Positions 11,921 to 23,159 are shown, counted from the stretch's first letter. The stretch: 64,000 nucleotides of DNA from Symbiodinium microadriaticum (GCA_001939145.1 LSRX01000469.1:1-64000), one strand, 5' to 3'. Translations and numbers: made by a program. Notes: generated by a model from the sequence alone, not told the origin.

Positions 11921-13017
11921 CTGTCGCGGGCCCATGGCTAATGCTCACGCAACTCTTGGTTCTGCTAGGGCTTACACGGCAACACGACAATGAATTGGTT
12001 GTCTCTGGGGGTGTCTTTGTTCAAAAAAAGCTTGGACATGTTGGGCTCGTTGGCTGCTGGGTGTCAGCTTGTCAGGCTCTGAAATTTTCCACGGAAGTAG
12101 CGAGATTCCAGGTGTTGATGAAGTTTCCCACTTCGGTAAATGCGTTCATGTATCTTCTCTTGGCCGTCACGCTGCGGTAAGCAAACTCAAGTTCGCCACG
12201 GTCTCGCTTGGGGAGGGCTGCTGGCGCAAAATCAGACTTCAGGTTCCTTTAAGGTTTGCTTTGAAGGCTCTCCAGGTTGCCTAAATACCCCGCTATCGCT
12301 CAACTCACCCTGACAGCGCAGCAAAATACATTTCAAGCAATGATTTGCAGTGTCTCCAGTTTAAGATTGTGAAATAATCAAATCTGCATTTATCCAGCAA
12401 CTCCCTCGAAAAACAGATGTCCAAGAAAGCCTGGTACTTCTTCCTTCAGGAAGATGCAACACTTTGTTCTATCGCAAGATACTTAGGCAATCAGGGTTCG
12501 AAGCTTTTCCTGAAATGCCGAACCATATGCAAGGCATCCACCACGAAAAGGCGCCATCTTCGTTATTTTATCATCGAGATCGCTTCATGCTGAAAAGCAA
12601 AAAAAATTGAAGGCCAAACTGATCACTGCATGGCACTGTTAGACTACTTGGGCCCGGTTTGCTGCGATCAGATGGGAAATTCGCTTCCCCATTGGCTTCA
12701 ACGCAAGCTCATTCAGTTGTGTTTCTTTTGCGCCTCTATGTCGCCGGGTCGGTAAGCAGAAAGCACACACTTCGGCAGGCATATCTTGCATCAGCGACAG
12801 ACGGATGCCCACGAAATCCTTGGTTGCTGGAACTGTCGATGCGCTGCGGCTTGTGGCTGGGAGGCATCTCTCTTATTTTGCTGACGTGCTCCACCTGTCC
12901 TCCCTCTTCCTATCTCCGCCGGGTTTGCGGGGGAGGGCCAAAGGCGCTGTGCAAGCACGCGCCCGCCGATTCTCTCTGCTTCTCGCTCTCTCCCGCTCCG
13001 TACTCAGGCATGAAAGT
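11921..13017. other. No gene recognised
   Basis: Overlapping frames on both strands near 12.0-12.3 and 12.66-13.07 kb without domains. Nothing supportable. Confidence 0.3.
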
Positions 13018-13043
13018 TTGTGTGTGTGTGTGTGTGTGTGTGT
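13018..13043. repeat. TG dinucleotide repeat
   Basis: Pure (TG)n of about 12 units. Confidence 0.9.
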
Positions 13044-13255
13044 CTGCGCCCCTCCTGTACCAAAGGATTTAAGACGGAAGATCTAACCAACAAAAAGCAC
13101 GGGGCCCAGGGGCAAACTGGATGACCTGGGCCAACGAAGGCCCATCCAGTTAGCCGTGAAAACGTACCTGCGATGCAACCATCTAGCAAGAACAGCATTC
13201 TTCTAAGTAAGAATGGGCGACTGGTCTGCAAAAGTGTGTGGGTGTGTGTGGCTCC

Positions 13256-13744
13256 TGTTCCGGAGGATGTCGGCGGCATTGGTGCTCCAAACAGCAGGGG
13301 GGCAGAGGAGGCCCATAGAGCTCTGCCCACCGAAGCTCTCTATGGTGACCTCAGGATACTGGGACTGAGCATCCCAGCATACCTGCATTGGCAATGGCAA
13401 CCAGGCTAAGCCAAGACCTGGCAAGCCGATAAGTTGCAAAGTAACAAACTAGCACAAACAGCATCCATCTAACCAAGAATGACTGGCTTGCAAGTGTGTG
13501 TTTCCCGTCGCGTCGATCTCTCATGCATGATGTCATCCTGCCTTTACTTGGGAGCCTGCATGATACTGGTACTTTGGCTTGTGCTGTTCGGGAAGCATGC
13601 CGGCAATCATGCAAGAAGTTTCACGAGTGCACAACAACAAGGAGCGGCCCTTGGCTAATGGATGCCCAGCTGCGCAGATGCGCTCGAATCTGGTGCCTTC
13701 TGCCTGCACAGCCGCCAGAACACAAAGTGGCACGGGTCTTTTTT
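13256..13744 (-). CDS. Two candidate exons of an unrecognised protein
   Basis: The first exon, 13744-13548, has acceptor CCTTTCAG and donor CAA|GTAAAG. It is 197 nt, reads RPVPLCVLAAVQAEGTRFER and on to HKPKYQYHAGSQ, and ends in phase 0. The second starts at 13349 after CCTGAG and reads VTIESFGGQSSMGLLCPPAV followed by WSTNAADILRNRS, with a possible end near 13256. A short frame SWLSLVAIANAG between them may be a further exon. The intermediate splice pattern is not resolved and no domain is recognised. Confidence 0.4.
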
Positions 13745-14005
13745 CTGAAAGGCTTGTCGAGCCCCAACATCCAAAACGACTCTGACAGTTTGGCTGTCGG
13801 AACCTTAGATGGCGTACGGATCTACTCCACAACCCAAAGAAAAACACAAGCCTAACAATGCATGAGACCACCTAGTTCAAATACCGCCTGGCCAAGTAAA
13901 GGTAAGACCCTTTCCATGCTTTTGCAAAGTTAAGGCCAAGTACACCGAACCCCTGCCACAACTGAGCGACTGCATCTCGGAGCTCTTGTTTAGACGTTCA
14001 CAAAT

Positions 14006-14104
14006 GGGGTTTCCGAAAATAGGGGACCCTAAGATAGTACCATAAATAGTAGGATCCTTATTTCAAGGATCCCAAAATAAGGTACCCCAATTTTCGGAAA
14101 GTCT
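14006..14104. repeat. Foldback element, family E copy 1
   Basis: Ends TTTCCGAAAATAGGGG and its near complement ATTTTCGGAAAG; inner AGGATCCTT and AAGGATCC blocks are inverted. Copies at 19829-19927 and, partly, 46521-46599. Confidence 0.85.
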
Positions 14105-14225
14105 CAAATTTACGATATCACCAAGAGAGGCGAGGGCTCGAAGTCCGACCTGCTTCGTGAGACATCGACGTGAGTGAGGAAAGACCGTGTCTTTAGCACC
14201 GGATGCGCTTTTGTCTCTTAAGTGT

Positions 14226-14320
14226 CCCTAAGCCCTACACCCTAAACCCTAGCTTTTGTCTCATAAGTGTCCCTAAACCCTACACCCTAAACCCTAACCC
14301 CTATAAACCCTAAACCATTT
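14226..14320 (-). repeat. CCCTAAA-type tract
   Basis: Two segments of CCCTAAACCCTA units, including a duplicated block around TTTTGTCTC(T/A)TAAGTGTCCCTAA. It faces the large TTTAGGG array that starts 110 bases downstream. Confidence 0.8.
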
Positions 14321-14432
14321 ATGCCTCATGGTGCCAGTGCCGTGATGCCCGGGTGGACCCTGGCGTCTGAACTAGACGACTGGGTCCAAGTCAGTGCAGG
14401 GCCCCAGCGGTGAGGCCACAAACCACAAGCCT

Positions 14433-14766
14433 GGTTTAGGGTTTTAGGGTTTTAGGGTTTTAGGGCTTTAGGGGTTTAGGGTTTAGGGCTTTAGGGTTTT
14501 AGGGTTTAGGGGTTTAGGGCTTTAGGGTTTTAGGGTTTAGGGCTTTAGGGTTTTAGGGTTTAGGGGTTTAGGGTCCAGGGTCTAGGGGTTTAGGGTTTAG
14601 GGCTTTAGGGTTTTAGGGTTTAGGGGTTTAGGGTCCAGGGTCTAGGGGTTTAGGGTTTAGGGCTTTAGGGTTTTAGGGTTTAGGGTTAAGGGGTTTAGGG
14701 GTTTAGGGTTTAGGGGTTTAGGGTTTGGGGGTTTAGGGTTTTAGTGGGTTTAGGGGTTTAGGGGTC
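14433..14766 (+). repeat. TTTAGGG-type array with 60-bp higher-order unit
   Basis: About 330 bp of TTTAGGG, TTTTAGGG, TTTAGGGG and GGGCTTTAGGG variants. Bases 14581-14640 and 14641-14700 are near-identical over most of a 60-bp period that includes GGGTCCAGGGTCTAGGGG, and the same block begins again upstream. It is therefore a local tandem duplication, not plain telomere sequence. Confidence 0.9.
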
Positions 14767-14850
14767 ATCGATCTCAGGACTCTGAGCTGTTTAGATGATA
14801 TCGACTTCGCCAGGTGTCATGCCGATCTCCCAGTGTCGGCAGAAGGGAAC

Positions 14851-15420
14851 TTAGTCGGGGTACTGCAAGATGTCTTGAATTGCATGGCCCTTCCTCCGAA
14901 ACCTCTGAGACCTCATGACCCCATACAGAACCGGCGCAGCCACGATTCTCTGTGTTCGAAAGCGGGATTTTCGACTGTCACTGCGTACAAACTTCTGGCC
15001 TGTGGCAATCCGAATGCCCGTGGCGAGAAGGGCATCACGGAAATGCGCCAGTGTGCGCAAATGCGTGGTCGCTGGCCTGGTGCAACAGGTGCAAGGTTTT
15101 CTCAACGCAGGGACTATTTTGGAATTTCTGGTGTCGGAGGGTCCCTGTAGCTTTGGGGACCTCAAAGAGACCGGAAGTCTCGAAGCACGAACTGGACAAG
15201 CTGATCCATGAGGAACCTCGTGGCGATGTTGTATCAGGCTGGAACCCAGCAGCCCAGACTCAGCCCCTGCACTCTCAAGTCGTGGTCTAGAAGTCCTGCC
15301 TACCGATGTCGCTGATACTCCGTCGCTGCGAAGGTGAGGGCGCCACGTCGATTCGCGCCTTAGGTGCTTCAGGGGAGCATCACCTGCTCCAAAGATCAGC
15401 GAGGCCATGCCATGAGATCT
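14851..15420 (-). CDS. Candidate exon(s), protein not recognised
   Basis: A long minus-strand open frame. Its 3' part, about 15080-14860, is the most protein-like: HLRTLAHFRDALLATGIRIA, then TGQKFVRSD and on to KGHAIQDILQ. Upstream, several frames read plausibly, for example DQLVQFVLRDFRSL near 15190, so introns are likely. No family recognised. Confidence 0.35.
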   Translation of the reverse strand, partial: RSHGMASLIFGAGDAPLKHLRRESTWRPHLRSDGVSATSVGRTSRPRLESAGAESGLLGSSLIQHRHEVPHGSACPVRASRLPVSLRSPKLQGPSDTRNSKIVPALRKPCTCCTRPATTHLRTLAHFRDALLATGIRIATGQKFVRSDSRKSRFRTQRIVAAPVLYGVMRSQRFRRKGHAIQDILQYPD

Positions 15421-15829
15421 GTTTTTTGTCGAGCCTCTAGCTTCGCTCGGACCCCTTTGCTTCTTCGGTTCTGCAGTTAGTGTGTGCTTTTGGCCTCGCG
15501 CCTGCCTGGCTAGGACGGAAGCCAGCATTTTTGGTTTTGGGTTTAGGATGCTGCGTCCACATCTCCGCTCGGCAGCCTTCACTCACACAGTCAGGAGGCG
15601 AGCACTGAAAAAAAGGCACCACAGCGAAAATCGGCTCCCTCACCTGCCAACCCATTTCCAAGCACCGATATGCTTTCCTCGGGAGTTTGGACTAAACAGG
15701 GCTATGCCATCAAGCGACTTAGCTTTTTATTTGGCACCTTGCCTCTGCAGCCTCCTTACACTTGCTCTGCATCGGCCTCGATGATGGACAGGTCATCCGG
15801 AAGGTCGTGGGCAAGGATGAAGTACTCTC

Positions 15830-15956
15830 CTCACTTCTACTTGGAGGTTCATGGGCAGTTATAAGTGGGGTTATAAGTCCCCTAATATGGGTTATAGCTA
15901 TAGTTACCCTACTTATAACTCCACTTATAACTACCCATGAACCTGCAAGTAGTGAA
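15830..15956. repeat. Foldback element, family L copy 2
   Basis: Long inverted ends (CTACTTGGAGGTTCATGGG-like and CCCATGAACCTGCAAGTAG) with inner AGTTATAAGTGGGG and CTTATAACTCCACTTATAACT blocks, about 127 bp in all. Related to 2371-2492. Confidence 0.85.
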
Positions 15957-16989
15957 AGAGTTTAGGGTTTCGACTCTCACTCTCGCACGAGGCATGCAAG
16001 GCTCCACACGGGTTTAGGGATCAAGACTGGAAACTCAAGGTCCGTACCGCTGACATGCACAAACATTCAGGAACTCTGGACGAAACTGGCTCCGTCCACT
16101 GCAAGGGGAGAAGGCCTCTAGAAAGTGTGCAGATCATTGCAAAGGTTTCCTTGCATAGGTTTCCTCATAAAAAGTATACTGTAAGATACCCTCAAGGCGT
16201 AACTCTGTGTATCAAGGCCCGGTTTTTTGTCGACTCCTGTACACCCAAACCAACTGAGCCCATCAAGGCTACTGTTCATCATAGGCAAAGGCATGATCGC
16301 AATCGCTGCTCTACGCACGGACTTGGCGAATTGGGAGATCCGTAGATGCCTGATAAGGGGGGGGCTTATAATTGCAACAAGCAGGGCTACTGGAATATGT
16401 AAACAGAAGATATAGTGTGCGGGGATTCTATTTGTGAAAAGTGCTCAACCCGACTCCCTGGAGGGGTCTCTTCAAACCACATAGACGGGAATGTGTTCCT
16501 AGTTGTTTTTGACCTCTTTACCCTAAACCCCAACCGCCCTCAACCTTAATCTTACCTTTCCTGCTTTTCCAGGGGCGCTGTAGTGTCTGGGTGTCCAGCT
16601 GCAGCCGTAGGCAGTAGTAGCCTGCATCAAGCCCTCAGCAGCCCGAATAATGGGAAACGTAGTGTTTTTTTTTGGGGGGGATATTTCAACTTATATTTTT
16701 ATAGTCATAATAAGGAACCTAGAAAATCCAGTAGTTGTCTAACCAGACGGAACTGAAGAGGTTTCGGGGAGATTCTGCAAGATTCAATGGCAGATGGACG
16801 AATCTAAGATGTCATCGGATGTGGCGTTCCATGATGACCTAAATCGTTCATGCCGGTGGCACACAACCTGAATCAACTCGAGCTCAACGTCAGGGCAAAA
16901 GCACCGGGTGTGTCTCTGACATCGTCCCATGCATGCTACTGCGGCGAGGTGGAGCACGCAAGACTGAAAACGCAACTCGGGCGCGCTCT

Positions 16990-17140
16990 TTAAACCCTAA
17001 ATCCCTAAACCCCTATAAACCCTAAATCCCTATAAACCCTAAATCCCTAAACCCTAAATCCCTAAACCCTTAATACCCTAAATCCCCAAACCCCAAAAAT
17101 CCCTAAACCCTAAATCCCTAAACTCTAAATCCCTTAACCT
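16990..17140 (-). repeat. CCCTAAA-type array
   Basis: About 150 bp of CCCTAAATCCCTAAACCCCTATAAA variants. A TTTAGGG-type tract of opposite orientation (17238-17297) begins about 100 bases further on. Confidence 0.9.
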
Positions 17141-17237
17141 CGGGTCGGCTCTGCTTAGCTTGGGCTTCGGGTCTGACTTTGGAATCCCACGACTCACATC
17201 TTCGACACGGTGGGGCATCGACCCATAGGCCACGGAT

Positions 17238-17297
17238 TCGGTTTAGGGATTTAGGGTTTAGGGATTTAGGGTTTAGGGGTTGGGGATTTACGGTTAG
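17238..17297 (+). repeat. TTTAGGG-type tract
   Basis: GGTTTAGGGATTTAGGG units, pointing away from the CCCTAAA array at 16990-17140 and running into a family A element. Confidence 0.8.
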
Positions 17298-17392
17298 GGT
17301 TCCAAAGTAGTTCCTTTTTGTCGTTTATATTTAGGATCCTATAGAGTAACCACAAAAAGGAACTACTTTGGAGCCGATGGGTATTTACATTG
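17298..17392. repeat. Foldback element, family A copy 2
   Basis: Ends TCCAAAGTAGTTCCTTTTTG and CAAAAAGGAACTACTTTGGA are inverted around an ATATTTAGGATCCTATAG core. The inner core is reversed relative to the next copy. Confidence 0.85.
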
Positions 17393-17647
17393 CTCGTAGA
17401 CCTCGTAGTAGCTCATACAAAATAACTCCAAGTTCCAATTGTCCCATATATGAAGACTAGCCCTCACAGAAGCTTTAGTGACTTTAGTGTCATCCCTACA
17501 CACCCCAAAGCCTCCAAAGTTCACATGATGCTTGAGGTGTAGGATCCGGACCGGCCTGCGTATGAGATACCACAGAGCACGAGACCCGAGCTCGGTATGT
17601 CCAGGCGATGTAAGAAACCGAAACCATGCCCGGCATCAGACGCCTCG

Positions 17648-17742
17648 CTACCCATAGGCTCCAAAGTAGTTCCTTTTGGGGTTGCTTTATAGGATCCTAA
17701 ATATAAACCACAAAAAGGAACTACTTTGGAGCCTCTGGGTAG
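17648..17742. repeat. Foldback element, family A copy 3
   Basis: Ends CTACCCATAGGCTCCAAAGT and ACTTTGGAGCCTCTGGGTAG, 95 bp. Only 255 bases from copy 2 and sharing its TCCAAAGTAG variant, so the two may derive from the same source. Confidence 0.9.
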
Positions 17743-17775
17743 AAGATCGAGCTTCGATTTTTTTTAGGCGCAGAT

Positions 17776-17980
17776 TCAGGGAGTAAGTTCTATATGGACA
17801 AGGCGAAGAATCCAAATTTGAGTCCACTGAAAAGCTTCGCGAGCCCCGGCAGTGTCGAAGTAGTAAATTAGTAAAGCGCTTTCTTCGGAGATTCCCCAAT
17901 CAGCAATTTCACGGACCCGCAGAACATGAAAATCGGCTGCACAGATACCAGCGCCAAAGCTTGAAACCAACAAAGCATTC
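17776..17980 (-). CDS. Candidate exon, protein not recognised
   Basis: A minus-strand frame after an acceptor-like TTTCAAG near 17963 reads FGAGICAADFHVLRVREIAD, then WGISEESALLIYYFDTAG, and is open to a stop at 17776. There is no true ATG at its 5' end, consistent with an internal exon. No family recognised. Confidence 0.3.
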
Positions 17981-18247
17981 AAGGAGACCTAGAGCAAGCT
18001 TAATGTTCGAATCGCAAGCCTCGCTGCCTTGGTTTACCTATTGTGCATACGAGCTCGGGAATTTGTATGGGGCCTGGCTTTGAGGTAAATTATGATTAAG
18101 ATACTTATAATCAGGAAATCTACGGAACCATACTACTGGTAGCAACTATTCAGGCTTCGATATTCTCTGGCAGTCCAGATGCAATTGGACATCCAGCCAC
18201 GCCAAGCTCCTTGCGGAGGAAAGACCTGCATTTGCCGACCACCGGCT

Positions 18248-18343
18248 CTACCCATAGGCCCCTAATTAGTTCCTTTTTGGGATTACCTTATAGGATTCTA
18301 AGTATGAACCATAAAAAGGAACTACTTAGGGGCCTATGGGTAG
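18248..18343. repeat. Foldback element, family A copy 4
   Basis: A well-preserved copy: CTACCCATAGGCCCCTAATT at the left and CTTAGGGGCCTATGGGTAG at the right, 96 bp. Confidence 0.92.
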
Positions 18344-18494
18344 AAGTGTAAGGTTTTCCTAAGGTTTACGTTTAAGGCCCAGGCTTGGGTCCAGGAGTCC
18401 GAGGCGCGAGAGCGGCAGATGTTCCAGCCCATCTGAGGCCGTGCCATCTACCTGTGGACCAAGTCACTCGATGTCGAGAGCATGGAAGCCTCAC

Positions 18495-18576
18495 TAACAA
18501 TAATAATACTAATAGTGCTAATACTAATACCAATACGAATACCAATACCAATACCAATAGTAATAAGAATTACTGA
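18495..18576. repeat. AAT/ACC-rich trinucleotide-type microsatellite
   Basis: Degenerate AATACC, AATACT and AATAGT units. The open frames here (Asn/Thr repeats) are by-products of the repeat. Confidence 0.85.
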
Positions 18577-19416
18577 TAACAACATCTATGTAACAGTAAA
18601 AATAAGGCAAGAATATTGGCAAGAATAATGATAGCAATAATGATCAGGCTAATCATACTTATAATCACAAATACTTGTAATACCATCTCTACATCCTCCC
18701 CTTCGGAGACGCGGTTTCGGGCTTCCGGGAGTTGGTGTATTCGAATCAAATCAAATCCATTCCAACCGGCCACCAAGGATTCCCAAGCAATGATGGTAAT
18801 GATGAAAATCATGCTGATAAATATGAGAATGGTGAGTAATTTTGAAGGGCTTCGGGGATCTTTCGGCTTTGGACATGTTTTTTTTGCAACACTGTACGTG
18901 CTTGTAACGTATATCCTAGCATCATCTAAAACAAGGGCATGCGAAGAAGGATTCCCCTTGGGGGAGTGCCGCGTGCCAGAAATCGTCCAGACTGACTTTC
19001 AGTCTTGGAACAAAAAGTTAAAACAGTTCCCTGATTTCAGGGGGCTGAACCGTCAGCAACTACATGAGTGAGCGCAGCTCCGCCGCTGCTTTTGCGAATG
19101 ACTCCCCTCCTCGGCAGACATCGAAGACGCAATCGTCGAAGAAACTCCCGGACTCCCGCGTCTCCTTTCCACATGGCATGGGCCACGAAGTCAAGATTCG
19201 CTGTTGAGGGGTCCGTTAGGTGATGCCAAAGCCTGATGCTTCAGGGGTAGTTATGGCAGAGAGGGCGAGTGCTTAAGGCCATCACAGGATTCATGCCGAA
19301 TGTTGGAATCTGTATTCTAGGTCAGCTTATGATCTCCCGCTCACTCGGCAACGTAGCGCAGGAAATAACAAGCGCCGCAAGCGCATCGTCGCACATGGGG
19401 GCTCTAGTCTCTAGAC

Positions 19417-19595
19417 GCTGCGGTCCTCAAATAACACGAACGAGGCTTTGAATGCGGAGCTCTCGATACTAGCAAGCAATGCTGTCTTCGGAGGAGGCTC
19501 CTCGCCGAGATATTCCGCGCAGGTGTCCTCGGCTTTCGCCTTGGCGTCTCCAGTGCAGGAGGTCACAAGCAGGTGCTTCTCCTCCGAGCTTGCGA
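19417..19595 (-). CDS. Exon of an unrecognised protein
   Basis: A 179-nt minus-strand exon after acceptor CACTGAG and before a GT at 19416. The frame reads ASSEEKHLLVTSCTGDAKAK, then AEDTCAEYLGEEPPP and ESSAFKASFVLFEDRS. High GC3 and charged composition support coding. A second exon candidate, 19403-19345 (acceptor GACTAG, donor GA|GTGAGC, frame MCDDALAALVISCATLP), is too close to be its direct successor through this donor, so the exact splice pattern is open. No domain recognised. Confidence 0.4.
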
Positions 19596-19828
19596 CTCAG
19601 TGGCAGTGGATTCCAGCTTTCAATGTTGGCTTTCTAAGGCCCTGAAGCCTTAAACCCTAAAGCCCTAAAACCCTAAACTTTCTAAACCCACTATGACAGC
19701 GCGGACAAGTGAACTCTCCTCTTGGTTCTTCTTCAGGAAGGATGCGGCGCTGTCGCTCCCACCTGTCGCTAGGCTCGGTCTTGGCGGGTGAAGGGGTGCC
19801 CAGGGACAGAATCGGATCCTGACATGTG

Positions 19829-19927
19829 GGGGTTTCCGAAAATAGGGGACCCTTATATAGTACCCTAGTTAGTAGGATCCTTAATTATAAGGACCCCAAA
19901 ATACGTTAGCCCTAATTTTCGGAAAGT
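19829..19927. repeat. Foldback element, family E copy 2
   Basis: Same TTTCCGAAAATAGGGG/TTTTCGGAAAG ends and AGGATCCTTA core as 14006-14104. Confidence 0.88.
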
Positions 19928-20426
19928 TCTATGTAGGCCACTATTTGAGGCAACGTGTTTTTTGGAAAGTGCCCACCTAGCGATTCCCAGCTCTCCTCGA
20001 CTGGGAACCTCTCCTGCAGATGGCCCTAGCACACCCTGCTCTGTTGAGCACAGAATTCTGGACACTTAAGACGGTTTAGGGTTTAGGGAGGCCGGTAAGC
20101 AGGAGCTGTCCTGGCTTTTGGCGTTGCCGGCTTGGATTTGGCCTGTCAGGAACTTGGCTTCGAAGGCCTTGCGTGGGGAGACCCGCAAGTTGATAGCGCC
20201 GCTCCTGAGGTGGGTCGCAGGGCTTGAGGACGATACTCGACACTGTTCCACTTCCTGCTATTCAAAACTTCAGCTCAAAGCAATACTCATGCTGAGGTGA
20301 AGGGGTTCTTCCTGAGGCTTGATCAAACAACTCGTCCTGCAGAAACTTCGTCACCGGCTGTAACAGAGTAACATCAGAGGCTTGGTGGTTCATGTTAACC
20401 AAATCTCAAAGAAAATCAAGACAATT

Positions 20427-22646
20427 TCACTCCAGACTCATGCACACAGTGTTGAGGACAAGAACGTCTTTCTTGCCATGAGGGGTGTGGATGCCAAGGT
20501 TGACGTGCTTTTCGTTGACATACTCGAAGCCCGTCACGTACTCGCCCCCTTCCAACAAGGACAGCGATGCCTCACTTTTGCTTGTGCAGCTGCATACCGC
20601 AGGTAATGCTTCAGGGGGTTCCTTGCGGGTAGTAACCTTCCGAAGCGGCTTTCACATGCTACTTCGCGGTCAAGGCGCATTTCGCTCGATGACTGACCAG
20701 GACGCATGCCCGTTCTTGCTGCGCCACTGGCAGTCTTCGGACGTCAGCTCCATAGCCTCAAAAGGGAGCCCGGAGAGCTCCAAAGTCCGACTCCTAAAAC
20801 CCTCCCCACCCTACTGTTGATGGTAGAAATCCTGCATGACCTTAAGGACCCTAAACTCTTATAGTCCTTATTATTATGAGTAATGCAGGATTTGCATCAT
20901 CAACCGCAAGACTCCCAGACCCCTCCGGCGCCTGTCGGAAGCGACCTTTGGATCGATCCACCAAGAGCAAGCCTTGGACTGTCCACAGCGGGCCTCCGCA
21001 GGCCAGGATCATGCCGGGACGCGAGGGATTTCTGCAGCGAGGCGTGGTTTCGGAGCAGGATTCTGCTGCCAGTCAAGACTTTGCGGATGGTTATGCACTT
21101 TATGGGAATTGTCCTCTGAGCCACGGGCCTCCATAGGTGGCGTAAAGTTGCCAATCGATGTCACCTCGGGAATTGAGGCGGGTGCCGCCTGTTCCACCTC
21201 AAGCATGTCTAGCTTGCTTGATTGGTTCAGGGTGCAGAGCTGCTGTCTGCAGCATGGGACACATGATCAAGAACACTGCAGAACCTGCGATCGTGGGCCG
21301 GACTCCAGCGGGGACCGAAAATGAGAAGAACAAATCCTTCTGGGGCAACTCAGACACCGGTACCGCCGTAGTGGAAGACCGAATAAGTTCCTTTGTCGTA
21401 GAGGTCGAACTCGTTTCCGTCCAAGGTATGGATGTGCGGATCTCCCACTACACCTCCACTCCTCTGCTGCGGAATACACAGAGGCCCGCATGGGACTACT
21501 TCGATGAAAGTCTAGGGTTCAGTGTGCCCGACGAATCTAAAGCTAAGGCACCCATCGCAGCAGCCGAACTGAACGGCAAAGTTGCTCAGATCTCGGATGT
21601 TGTTTGGGTTGTTTCTGTTGGTTGCAAGGCTCACCACACAGAATTTATCCGGAGCCGTCCACTTCGTGCAAAAGGTCTCGTCCACCTGGGAGGTGTTTCT
21701 CATGTCAGGGAGTGCCAAGTTCTGGCCAGTTCTGGCCAAGGATTTTGCCACTCGCTGCATTAGCAGTAGCCTAGGGGATTAGAGTAGGGCTAGTGTTGCC
21801 ATAGTCAATACAGTTATATCAGGATCGCAGAGGCAGTGTGCTAGCAATCGCATCGGCCTCTGCATTAGTTTGAAAGTGATTTTATATGAAATAAGGCATA
21901 TTACAAAAAGGTGGGGCCAAGGGGTTGAACGTATCGGGATCTCACCCTCTTAATAGGGTAGCATTGCGTGCACCCCCCACCTTGCCATTTGATGGGCCGC
22001 CGTTTGTGCCACAGGTTTGCTTCCCAGAGTAGCAAGCTCGACCAGCCGCGCTGTTGGGGCTCCCGCTCTTGACGCAAACCCTAAGATACCCGGTGCAGCA
22101 TGCAGCAAAACAAGCTCCGCTTTCCCCAATCCCCCGAAAAAAGAAGAAAATGCGCTCACGGTCCGTGGCCCAGGAGCTGTACGGGGCATACGCCTTTCGG
22201 CACGAGGAAGCAAACTCCAGCCTCATCTGGCCCAAAATCAATCTTGGCTGTGGTCCAGGTTCCTGCGACTGGCTTTGGCAGGCACGGGTTGTACCCCTGC
22301 GTTTCCGAGAACCAGCACTTGGGGACGTTGCCGGACAGCTCGGGAAAGTCGCAATCTACACCGCTCGTAGTCTTGCAAACCTTGCTGTCGGTGAACTTCT
22401 TCTTGCAGGTGGCGCTGCTCGGGAGCTCTGCGAGCGACGAGCGGCCTTCTAAAAACGCCGGCTTGGCGCTTCGTTGTGTTGAGCCGTGCTGTTGCAGCAT
22501 GCATGATGCATCCTTGGTTGCGGCTAGCAATGCAGCAAGAGGCATGAGAATCCCAATCAAAGCAAGTCATCTCCAGAAGACCGAGCATCTTTCTCGTCTG
22601 CCCACGCGCAACCCAGGAAGATGCCCAGCCAGATGGATCGCACCAT
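20427..22646 (-). CDS. Secreted cysteine-rich protein with von Willebrand factor type D domain
   Basis: Eight exons join in phase. Exons: 22646-22572 (signal peptide MVRSIWLGIFLGCAWA), 22512-22160, 22080-21981, 21685-21635, 21511-21364, 21164-21129, 20993-20932, and one starting at 20756. The second and third exons are rich in Cys. The VWD hallmark GDPHIHTLDGNEFDLYDKG begins near residue 216, followed by TYSVFHYGG, DIDWQLYATYGG and WTVQGLLLVD, then ELTSEDCQWRSK. Each piece sits in a separate exon and only splicing puts them in order. Introns are GT-AG (79, 295, 123 and 199 bp), GC-AG (135 and 175 bp) and probably GA-AG (59 bp, least certain). A further coding stretch (EGGEYVTGFEYVNEKHV) reaches TGA at 20427, but its splice joins are unresolved. 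VWD domains are typical of secreted or surface adhesive proteins; the precise role here is unknown. Confidence 0.8.
20811..20906. repeat. Foldback element, family B, inside a GC-AG intron
   Basis: Ends CTACTGTTGATGG and CATCAACCG are inverted, with AAATCCTGCATG and AATGCAGGATTT inside. The element lies entirely within the 175-bp GC-AG intron (20931-20757) of the VWD gene. Confidence 0.88.
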
Positions 22647-23159
22647 GGTCAGGCGAATCTTGGCGCGAATAGGTTCAGTAACTCGGAATTACAAAATGGC
22701 TGCGGCAGAGGGTGAGTCATTGGGATGCTAGCTCGAACCAGCCTCGAACGATTCTCCATATTCGACGAGGTCCCAGCATAGCTGTATGTCTGTATAGCTC
22801 CAAGACAACTCCATCCTTTGGTTTCCGCCATATGTCTCTTTTCTGAATACTAAGGCCACGGCCCAGAAACTCAGACTTGGCAACTTGCTTAGACTCATGG
22901 GATTAAAACCTATCGGTCTCGACAAGCCACACTGACGGAGAAGCAGGGCACTGCCGCAACTTTCTTGGCCCATTCAGGGAGTCACAATCCCATGAACACA
23001 GAACACGCGGCCCGCTGTTCAGGATTTGTATCTCCGATAGTCCGATAGCTTCTCCCTGCATGGGCCTGATTACAACTCCGAAAGACACCACGAAACGCGA
23101 AGCACCTCTGGCTGACTGTAAGTCTTGAAGAGTAAATTGGCTTGCTTCGCACGATGTGG

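Noticed and set aside
14433-14766. CRISPR-like or satellite array
   Set aside because: The units are telomere-like with no unique spacers of uniform length, and the organism is eukaryotic.
18616-19071. A 151-codon plus-strand frame
   Set aside because: It starts in an AT-rich Ile/Met/Asn low-complexity stretch and shows no domain or splice context.
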